The notes below the pieces were generated by a model. It was given only the letters and a program-made list of their open reading frames with translations, had not been told where the DNA came from and ran no database searches. 64,000 bases of DNA from UBA1479 sp002706405 (GTDB lineage Bacteria; Pseudomonadota; Alphaproteobacteria; Rhodospirillales; Casp-alpha2): positions 1-64,000 of the forward strand of contig CAXATO010000006.1 in NCBI GenBank assembly GCA_963972255.1, written 5' to 3'. Positions within the stretch are counted from its first letter, which is position 1. Every line of letters begins with the position of its first letter. The translations under genes and the position numbers were made by a program. This document shows, one piece after another, positions 34,278 to 41,654 of this stretch.

Positions 34278-35066
34278 ATGCGAGTCATCGTTCTTGCCGC
34301 CTGCCTGCTGATGTCCGGAGGGGCCATGGCCGACACCGTGAAACTCCATGCGGCGGGCAGCCTGAAGGCCGCCTTGACGCAGGTCGCTCATGATTTCGAG
34401 AAAGCCACGGGCCATCGGGTCGAAACGGCGTTCGGGCCGTCGGGCCTGCTGCGCAAGCGCATCGAAACGGGCGAGCCGGCCGAGGTCTTCGCCTCGGCCA
34501 ACATGAAGCATCCGAAGACTCTGGAAAAGGCAGGCAAGGCGGGGCCCGTGCGCATGTTCGCGCGCAACAAGCTTTGCGCCATCGCCCAGCCCGGCGTCGC
34601 GGTATCGACGGCCCGCCTTCTCGCGGTGTTGCTTGATCCAAAGATCACCGTCGGCACCTCGACGCCCAAGGCGGATCCCTCGGGCGATTACGCCTGGCAG
34701 TTGTTCGCCAAGGCCGACAAGGTCTCGCCCGGTGCGGAAAAGGCGCTTGATGCCAAGGCGGTGAAATTGACCGGCGGGCCGACCTCGCAGAAGGCGCCCA
34801 AGGGCCGCAACCAATACGGCTGGGTCATGGAGAACAAGCGCGCTGACGTGTTTCTGACCTATTGCACCAATGCGGTCCTGGCGCAGAAAGAGGTTCCGGG
34901 CCTACAGATTATTACCGTGCCGGAGGCCCTTTCGGTCGGCGCCGACTATGGACTCACCCTGATCACCGGTGCCCCGAAGGCGGCGGTGCAACTGGCCGAC
35001 CACATCCTTGGCCCCGACGGCCAAAAGGTGTTGTCCCAGTTCGGATTCGATGCGCCCGAAAAATAG
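34278..35066 (+). CDS. ModA-like periplasmic substrate-binding protein, orphan
   Basis: The 262-residue protein has a signal peptide (MRVIVLAACLLMSGGAMA) and the ModA fold: LHAAGSLKAALTQVAHDFEKATG, FGPSGLLRKRIETGEPAEVFASAN, ARNKLCAIAQPG and a C-terminal GAPKAAVQLADHILGPDGQKVL. It binds molybdate or a similar oxyanion in the periplasm. The ATG at 34278 follows TTGGAGGA; the frame opens earlier. No ModB or ModC is encoded nearby, so it either serves a distant ABC permease or works with the MOT1-type carrier. Confidence 0.85.
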   Translation: MRVIVLAACLLMSGGAMADTVKLHAAGSLKAALTQVAHDFEKATGHRVETAFGPSGLLRKRIETGEPAEVFASANMKHPKTLEKAGKAGPVRMFARNKLCAIAQPGVAVSTARLLAVLLDPKITVGTSTPKADPSGDYAWQLFAKADKVSPGAEKALDAKAVKLTGGPTSQKAPKGRNQYGWVMENKRADVFLTYCTNAVLAQKEVPGLQIITVPEALSVGADYGLTLITGAPKAAVQLADHILGPDGQKVLSQFGFDAPEK

Positions 35067-35586
35067 CGCCGAGGGGCCCCATTGAGGGGCCTGTCTCATA
35101 GGTCCGCAGCGGTCCCGGCAGGGGCGCGAGTGTCCGGATTGCGTAATCGCTATCCGATATACGCGGCAAAGGTCAGTGTGCGACCGTTTCGTGCTTTTGA
35201 TTCCACATGACCTGCGCCTTAATTGGCCGTTGGATACGTTGATGGAAGGCGCGGGTGTGGAGGTCCGTGCCACGCAATGCCGGTCCGACCGCATAGTTCT
35301 GCATTTGGTCATATAGGAACGCACTTGACCAAAAGGCGGCGTGCTTGATCATCATGGCGCGTCTTCCCGTGCACGTTCCGCGTGAACGGGCATTGTCGTA
35401 TTGGTGTTGAATTAAGAGATGCTGTGGCGCGTCTTGGCAGTTTGGGGAGATTTGCCGGACCCTCGGGTGGCTCCACGCGATTTTCTCCTGTGAACTGAAT
35501 GTGCTTTTCGAATAGATCACAGTGTGATCGGAGTTTCGGGGAAACAGGTCTTAACGGCGACGTTTGTGATCAGAATGGGGGTATCA
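35067..35586. other. Intergenic region upstream of the secretin gene
   Basis: It contains a GGCCCC-attga-GGGGCC hairpin at 35076-35092 right after the modA-like gene, a possible weak terminator, and a doubtful small minus-strand gene. Otherwise I see nothing assignable. The secretin promoter should lie in the AT-richer part after 35400. Confidence 0.5.
35173..35355 (-). CDS. Possible small hypothetical protein
   Basis: A 60-residue frame begins MMIKHAAFWSSAFLYDQMQN and has GGGAAG seven bases before its ATG. The same frame is open to 35520, which would give 115 residues. No family is recognised. It fills part of a 520-base region with no other gene, and could be chance. Confidence 0.25.
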   Translation of the reverse strand: MMIKHAAFWSSAFLYDQMQNYAVGPALRGTDLHTRAFHQRIQRPIKAQVMWNQKHETVAH

Positions 35587-37530
35587 GTGAATAACGGATT
35601 TGTGTTGCGTGTTCGTCGAAGCGGTTTGCCGGTTGTGGCGCTGGCGGCCTTTCTTGGTGGGTGCCAAACGCTGAGCTTCGATACGGTCGGTGCCGAATCG
35701 GGCGCGCATGTGGACCGGAATTTGTCGGCTCAATTGTCGCAACCGCGCGAAGTCCTGACCTTGATCAAGGAAGGGGAGCAGGCCCTTCGGGACAAAGATC
35801 TCGACAAGGCGCAACGCCTTTTCAGTGGCGCGCTCAAGCTTGATATCACCAATGCGGATCTGCAGTTTCTCAACGGCCTCGCCTATCATCTGATCGGCAT
35901 TTCGAAGGATCGTTCAAAGCTTGAATTGGCCGAACAAGGGCTGCAGCTTGCGCTGAAATTCGATCCCAGCCATCTGGCGGCACGCTATCAGTTGGGCCTG
36001 CTTTATATGGATCAGCGCCGATACGTCCTGGCGCAGGGCCATTTTGCCGCCGTCGCCATTCACCGGCCGAAAGACGCCGCCCTGCTGTACAACCTGGCGG
36101 CCAGTTCCTATTACAGCCACGATCCGCAGATGGCCGAAGCGGCCCTCAATCAATTGTCCAAGGTGGCCCCGGAATCGATCAGCGATCCGGACGTTCTGTG
36201 GGCGCAGGCCCTGGTCAAGGCGGCCCTCAACGACAACGAAGCGGCGAAGGACTACCTCAGCGCTTTCCGTGAAAAGGATGAAACCGGCAGCCAGGTCAAA
36301 CAGCTGGAACGGCGGCTGTATTCCTGGCAGGGCTTCTACGAGCACGATGCCAAGGTTATTCAGGCCCAGTTCGGCCAGCAAAACCCCTATGGCGCACCGG
36401 CGGATCAAAATCCCTACGGATCGTCGAATCCCTATGGCTCGGCGCCGGCGAACCCCTACGGCGCTGCACCCGCAAACCCCTATGGGGCGAATTCGGGCGC
36501 AGGCGCCGCGCCCGGCGCGGCCGCCGGCGCGCTGCAAAACGATTCCAAGATGGTCGTCGTCGATGTCGTCATCATCGGCACCCAGGAAGACGTGCGCCAA
36601 ACCCGGGGCATCAACCTTCTGAACGGCCTGCAGCTTCAGTTCGGCAACCCGACGACGGGCGCCTACGGCTTCGGCTGGTCGCGCAACAACATCAACGACA
36701 AGATCGACAGCGGTCTCGACGAAAACACGCGCACGATCACCAATCAGATCGGCATCCCGGCGGTGACGTATTCGTTGAACATCGCGAACTCGGCCGATTC
36801 GGAAAACGAGATCCTGGCCAAGCCCAGCTTGGTCGCCCAATCGGGCCTGACGTCCGAATTCTTCTCAGGTACGGAAATCCTGGCTGCCGCCGTTTCCGGC
36901 GGTGACGGGGATTCGGTTTCCGTGCAGAAAGAGGTCGGGGTCAAGCTGGCGGTGACGCCGGAGATTCTCGAAGACGACTTCCTGCGCCTTCACGTGGTCG
37001 CGGAACGAACCTTCCTGACCGACCCGGCAAGTTCCGTGCTGTTCGAATTCCGTCTCGACACCACGAAGACCAATGTCAATTCGACGGTCACCATGCGGTT
37101 CGGCGAAACCCTGATTTTGGGCGGTCTGAGCGAGCGTGAAACGTCGAATTCCAAGGACGGCGTGCCGGGCCTCATGGATATTCCAGGCGTTAGCCTGCTG
37201 TTTTCCGAGCGATCCAAGCGCCATTTCGAACGCTCGATCCTGATTCTGCTGACGCCCCGCCGTCCGCAGTACACCCGTCAGGCGGAAGACAACCGCCAGA
37301 AGACCCGCGACCGTATGAGTGATCTTGAGCGGGATCTGGAACGGCTGGCCAAGCGTCATGAAGATTGGTTCACGCCGCGTCCGACCTTCAACCAGATCAT
37401 CGATACCCTGAAGAAACGCGAGTTCTTCGAGGAGTTCCGGTCCGGCGATTTCCGTCTCCGGGCATGGAACGAAGATCCCAGAAACTTCGAACATATCGCC
37501 AGCATCCAGAAACGACTGGCGAATAACTAG
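35587..37530 (+). CDS. Secretin-domain lipoprotein with TPRs and NPYG repeats
   Basis: The 647-residue protein has a lipoprotein signal ending in AAFLGG before C26, a TPR-like region (~55-235), a repeat stretch with five NPYG motifs (~265-300), and a secretin domain (~320-555) with ILAKPSLVAQSGLTSEF, GVKLAVTPEI and RFGETLILGGLSERE, then DIPGVSLLF and SILILLTPRRP. A charged helical tail follows. Secretins form outer-membrane rings; this one lacks the usual tandem N-domains and is fused to TPRs. A GTG at 35587 after GGGGG is preferred; an ATG at 35575 is possible. The tectonin gene follows after about 90 bases. Confidence 0.87.
   Translation: MNNGFVLRVRRSGLPVVALAAFLGGCQTLSFDTVGAESGAHVDRNLSAQLSQPREVLTLIKEGEQALRDKDLDKAQRLFSGALKLDITNADLQFLNGLAYHLIGISKDRSKLELAEQGLQLALKFDPSHLAARYQLGLLYMDQRRYVLAQGHFAAVAIHRPKDAALLYNLAASSYYSHDPQMAEAALNQLSKVAPESISDPDVLWAQALVKAALNDNEAAKDYLSAFREKDETGSQVKQLERRLYSWQGFYEHDAKVIQAQFGQQNPYGAPADQNPYGSSNPYGSAPANPYGAAPANPYGANSGAGAAPGAAAGALQNDSKMVVVDVVIIGTQEDVRQTRGINLLNGLQLQFGNPTTGAYGFGWSRNNINDKIDSGLDENTRTITNQIGIPAVTYSLNIANSADSENEILAKPSLVAQSGLTSEFFSGTEILAAAVSGGDGDSVSVQKEVGVKLAVTPEILEDDFLRLHVVAERTFLTDPASSVLFEFRLDTTKTNVNSTVTMRFGETLILGGLSERETSNSKDGVPGLMDIPGVSLLFSERSKRHFERSILILLTPRRPQYTRQAEDNRQKTRDRMSDLERDLERLAKRHEDWFTPRPTFNQIIDTLKKREFFEEFRSGDFRLRAWNEDPRNFEHIASIQKRLANN
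36379..36494 (+). repeat. In-gene repeat encoding NPYG units
   Basis: Five NPYG units occur with short Ala/Pro/Ser/Gln spacers (AACCCCTATGG-like DNA units). They separate the TPR part from the secretin part and may be a flexible linker or a binding repeat. Confidence 0.8.
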
Positions 37531-37617
37531 AAACGAAAAGCGACTCTGAGCGGTGGGACGCATGAACCCCCATCCGACGCGATTGCCTGCGATCGATAAG
37601 GAGGTCAACGCATTGCG

Positions 37618-40275
37618 ATGGTGAAGAACGTATTTCTGCGAGGGGTCGTTTGTGCGGCTCTGGTATTGGCGCTGTTGCCCCTTGCCGGCGGAGGCCCGGT
37701 AACGGCGCAGTCGCCCCGTGGCGCCACGCCGCCGGCCGATGAAACGGTCCAGGCGACCTGGACGCTGATTCCCGGCCGCGCCAAGGATCTGTCGATCAAT
37801 GCGGCCGCCATGGCCTATGCCGCGGGCAATGACGGCGTCGCCCTGAGATGGCGGGCGACCAGCCAGAAATGGGCCAGGATGTCGGGGGCGTTCGCCCGCA
37901 TTACCGCGGCCGAGGGCAATCGGCCCTGGGGGGTGACCGAAGACGGCAACGTCATGCGCTTCAACGGCTTGTGGTGGGAGCCGAAAGGCGACAAGGTCGC
38001 CGATGTGGCCGGGGACGCGGTTGGCAATATCTACATCGCCCGGGTGTCGGGCGCGGTCGAAAAGTGGGAGCCCCTGTCGCAAAGCTGGAAGCCCGTGCCG
38101 GGCCAGATGGCGCGGCGCATCGCCCTCGATATCCGGGGCAAGCCGTGGATCGTCACGCCGACGGGACAGATCATGCGCTGGGAAGACGGCGTTTGGATCA
38201 GCCTGCCCGGCGTTGCTCGTGACATCGCGCTCGGCGCCGACGGGTCCGCCGTCATCGTCGACGCCAGCGGAAATTTACGGATCCTGCGCAGCTCACCCAC
38301 GCGCTGGGTTCCCTATACGGGCGTCACCGGTGTCGTCTCCGTGGCGCTTACCCCCAACGGGGGTCCTTGGGTGACCTTGGCCGACGGGCGCATCTTCGCC
38401 ACCGTGCTGATCCGCGACCAGGTCCCGCTGACCGAGGAAGAAGACAAGGACAAGGCGGAAACGCCGCATGCACCGGTGCCGCAGGCGCCGCTGGCCCAGG
38501 CAAAACCGATCATTGCGCCGCAGATCACGGCTAGCAGCGTCCAGGCCGGAGACAGCAAGGCTGCGGAAAGCACGGCGCCGGACGCCAAGGCGGATACGCC
38601 GACGGCGCAGGGTATCGGGACCTCGGGCGGGGGCTCCGGTGGGGGGAGTAATTCCAACTCCGGCAAAAGTTCCGTGTCGCCGGGCGGCAGTGGCGGGACC
38701 AGCGATCCGGCCGCCAGCACGACGAACGAGAAACTGGAATTCGTCGATACGCGCGGCACCGCCCAACAGATCGCGATCGGCCGCGACGGCAGCGTGTTCG
38801 CGCTGGATACCAGCGGCGGGATCACGCGGTGGAGCAATACTCGGGGTGCATTCGAAAGCTTTCCCGGCCAGTTGGCGCGCATTGCCGTGGACAGCCAGGG
38901 TAATCCCTGGGGCGTGACCAGCGTCGGCCGCGTGTTCCGCCACGATGGCACGGCTTGGGTTCAGGTCCAGGGGGTGACCGCGTCGGATATCTCGATCGGC
39001 GGCAAAGATGATATCGTGCTGCTCGCCAATGCCGACGGCATTTTGTCGCGTTTCGACATGGCGACGGGTAAGACCAGCAATGTTCCCGGTTTAGGCGTTC
39101 AGGTCGCCGCCGGGCCGGACGGCACGCCTTGGACCATCAGCAAGGACCATATCGCCCAGCGTTGCGGAAAAAGCCCCTGCACCCCTCTGTTTCAACTGGC
39201 GCGCAGCATCGCGGTGGGGCCTGACGGCACGGTGTTCCTGGTCAACACCAACAACCTTCTGATGCGCAAGCGCCCCGCCGACAAGAAATTCTCCCAGGTC
39301 TTGGTGCCGGGCCACACGCCCGCCTCGGTCGCCGTCGGCCCCAATGGTTTCCCGTGGGTGGTGACGAGCGAGCGCAAGGTCCTGGCGACCCGCTACTTCG
39401 AACGCAACGAATCCGGTGACCGTGTCCTGGCCTTGAAGTCGAGCGGTGATACCTCCGGCAGCGGTTCGACCGCCGCCGTCGTCGCGTCGCAAAGCGCCAG
39501 CGCCTTCACCTTCACCAAGAACCTGAAGTTCGACAAATACAAGTCGAGCGACGCCGAAGCCAACATGGGCATGTTGTCGGACGTCCATGCCGGGCATACG
39601 GGCGCGGTCTACATCTCGGGCGATACGGGGGTCTTCAAGTTCAACACCAAGACCAAGAAGTTCGAGGCCTTGGACAAGGCGTTCTCCAATTCATCCCTGG
39701 CTGATGTGGGCGAGGATGAAAGTGGTACCTTGTGGGCGTTAAGCCAAGTCGCGCCGGCCCGCGTGTACCGCCTCAAGGGAACCCAGGAAAAGACCTATTA
39801 CGTCATCAATTCCACCGACACCAACTCGCCGCGCAACATGGCGGTTGCCGCGGATGGCACGGTCTACGTTGCCGTAGGTGAATCGCTATACAAAAAGGAC
39901 GCGAGTTCAAACGTCTTCAAGCAGATTGAAAGCAGCGATATTTTCTTCGTCCATTTGGGGGCCGGCGGCGATCTTTGGATTATGAATCAGTCGTACGACG
40001 TGCAGCAGTATACAGGCAGCAAGTTCGAAAACCGGCCCAAGGGCACGGCTCAGGAGGCGCAGGACATGGCTGTCGGTGCGGATGGCTCGGTTTATATCCT
40101 TGATAAAACGACGAACTTACTGAAGAAGTGGAACGCGTCGAATGGGCGGTTCGACGACGTCAACATCACTCAGCAAATGCACAGGGTAACAGTCACCATC
40201 GAAGGCCGCCCGTGGATCGTCAACACCTCCGGCGATATTACCTCCTCGGGCGATATTTGGCGCGCCAAGGACTGA
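37618..40275 (+). CDS. Exported multi-propeller tectonin-repeat protein
   Basis: The 885-residue protein has a signal peptide (to about VTAQS) and many ~40-residue tectonin-type blades. Propeller 1 covers about 45-265 (WTLIPGRAKDLSINAA, GKPWIVTPTGQIMRWEDG). A Pro/Ala and Gly/Ser linker (~270-370) follows. Blades resume at ~375-595 (GTAQQIAIGRDGSVFALD) and ~635-885. A CGKSPC pair could form a disulfide. Tectonin propellers bind carbohydrate or lipopolysaccharide in other systems. It follows the secretin lipoprotein gene after 87 bases, and the last blades resemble those of the 28087-31248 protein, so the three probably work together at the cell surface. Confidence 0.85.
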   Translation: MVKNVFLRGVVCAALVLALLPLAGGGPVTAQSPRGATPPADETVQATWTLIPGRAKDLSINAAAMAYAAGNDGVALRWRATSQKWARMSGAFARITAAEGNRPWGVTEDGNVMRFNGLWWEPKGDKVADVAGDAVGNIYIARVSGAVEKWEPLSQSWKPVPGQMARRIALDIRGKPWIVTPTGQIMRWEDGVWISLPGVARDIALGADGSAVIVDASGNLRILRSSPTRWVPYTGVTGVVSVALTPNGGPWVTLADGRIFATVLIRDQVPLTEEEDKDKAETPHAPVPQAPLAQAKPIIAPQITASSVQAGDSKAAESTAPDAKADTPTAQGIGTSGGGSGGGSNSNSGKSSVSPGGSGGTSDPAASTTNEKLEFVDTRGTAQQIAIGRDGSVFALDTSGGITRWSNTRGAFESFPGQLARIAVDSQGNPWGVTSVGRVFRHDGTAWVQVQGVTASDISIGGKDDIVLLANADGILSRFDMATGKTSNVPGLGVQVAAGPDGTPWTISKDHIAQRCGKSPCTPLFQLARSIAVGPDGTVFLVNTNNLLMRKRPADKKFSQVLVPGHTPASVAVGPNGFPWVVTSERKVLATRYFERNESGDRVLALKSSGDTSGSGSTAAVVASQSASAFTFTKNLKFDKYKSSDAEANMGMLSDVHAGHTGAVYISGDTGVFKFNTKTKKFEALDKAFSNSSLADVGEDESGTLWALSQVAPARVYRLKGTQEKTYYVINSTDTNSPRNMAVAADGTVYVAVGESLYKKDASSNVFKQIESSDIFFVHLGAGGDLWIMNQSYDVQQYTGSKFENRPKGTAQEAQDMAVGADGSVYILDKTTNLLKKWNASNGRFDDVNITQQMHRVTVTIEGRPWIVNTSGDITSSGDIWRAKD

Positions 40276-40288
40276 TCCCGTCGGCCGG

Positions 40289-41638
40289 TCAGGTGCGTAG
40301 CCGCAACAGGACCCAGAATCCTGTCGGAGCCAAGGCCAGGCCGGTGAACAGAACGATCAGCAGGATGAGGCCGGGCGTCAGGTCCGGGACCGGGGCAAGC
40401 GTCTCCGACGCGATTTGCGCGCGGTGCTGTTGAGCCAATCCGTAGGCCAGGGTTCCCTGAATGGCGGCCGCGATCACGGCGACGGTCGGCAGGATGGCGG
40501 CGACCGCGGCCCATGGACGCGGTCGGACGCGGCCCGTCTCCCGGCGGCGCAGCCACATGCCGTACATGCCCGCCAGAATGCCGCCCGAGAGCAACAAGCC
40601 CGTCATCAGCCAGATGATGCGGGTCACCAGACCGCCCCACGTGCCGAAGTGCAGCGGGTCGGCGGTTTCGACCCAACGGTCGAAGGCGCCCAGATCCGTC
40701 GCCCGGCGAAGCGCCAGGACCTCGCCCGTATAGGGATTAAGGTGCACCTGATTGGCGCGCGCGCGGACCAACCAGGCCTCGGCCTGACCCTGGAAGATCA
40801 GGGAGGCGCCCATCCGGCGGGGCAGGGTCACCAAGACCGTGTCGAGCGCCGGATAGGCCCGCCAGGCCAACGCCTGGGCATGGTCAAGGTCGAGCCCCTT
40901 CGGGGACGGCGGCAGACTTTTGATGGCCGCCGCCGAAAGACGGGCGGGTTTGGCGTCTTCGGTCAGGACCTCTGCCTTGTGCAGCCCCCATTCGGCCAGA
41001 TACCAGATTCCGGTGATGGTCAGCGCCACGGCGACGACCAGGGACCAGGTGCCCGCGAAACGGTGCAGGTCCGACCACAGGACACCGCGCCCCTGGTCGA
41101 TCCGCAGGCGGACCAGCGCCCGCCACCACCGCTTGATGGACAACAGGCCCGTCACGACTGAGATCAGCAGAACCAGCCCCAAGGGGCCGACGATGAGGAT
41201 GCCGTGCAAACCCTGGACCGTAGGCACGATGTAGAACTGTTTGTGCAACAGACGGAAAAAGCTCTGCGCGTTGAAGGTGCTGCGCTGTCCCTGGACCCGG
41301 CCGCTGAACGGGTCGACCAGCACCACGCGCAGGCCGCTTTCCCCGTGGTGGACCAGAACCCGGGCGGCCCAGTGGTCGCCCCGGGGAGCGGCGATCCGGC
41401 GGATCGCGACGTCGGGATAGGCCTGCCGGACGCTGTCGTGAATTTTCTGCCACGACAGCGCCTTTCGTTCGGCCGCCGGCGGCGGGTCCACCCGATAGGC
41501 CGGATCGGTCAGCCAGGTCAGTTCCGGGCCGAACACGGCGATGGTTCCCGACAGGCACAGCACGAAGGCCAGCAGGCCCAAATTGAGGCCAAGCCAGGAA
41601 TGGACCCGGTACAGGGCCTTGCGCGCGCCGCCGGTCAA
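40289..41638 (-). CDS. PepSY-associated membrane protein (siderophore-iron reductase type)
   Basis: The 449-residue protein has four or more membrane segments and the PepSY-TM layout: ALYRVHSWLGLNLGLLAFVLCLSGT at the N-terminus, LHKQFYIVPTVQGLHGILIVGPLG, LWSDLHRFAGTWSLVVAVALTITG and LHFGTWGGLVTRIIWLMTGLL. Conserved His pairs could bind heme. Such proteins often sit beside TonB receptors and are thought to reduce ferric siderophores at the inner membrane. It is 16 bases after the receptor gene on the same strand, in an operon with receptor, fecR and fecI. It meets the tectonin gene end to end. Confidence 0.9.
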   Translation of the reverse strand: MTGGARKALYRVHSWLGLNLGLLAFVLCLSGTIAVFGPELTWLTDPAYRVDPPPAAERKALSWQKIHDSVRQAYPDVAIRRIAAPRGDHWAARVLVHHGESGLRVVLVDPFSGRVQGQRSTFNAQSFFRLLHKQFYIVPTVQGLHGILIVGPLGLVLLISVVTGLLSIKRWWRALVRLRIDQGRGVLWSDLHRFAGTWSLVVAVALTITGIWYLAEWGLHKAEVLTEDAKPARLSAAAIKSLPPSPKGLDLDHAQALAWRAYPALDTVLVTLPRRMGASLIFQGQAEAWLVRARANQVHLNPYTGEVLALRRATDLGAFDRWVETADPLHFGTWGGLVTRIIWLMTGLLLSGGILAGMYGMWLRRRETGRVRPRPWAAVAAILPTVAVIAAAIQGTLAYGLAQQHRAQIASETLAPVPDLTPGLILLIVLFTGLALAPTGFWVLLRLRT

Positions 41639-41654
41639 GGCCCCGCCCGCGCCG

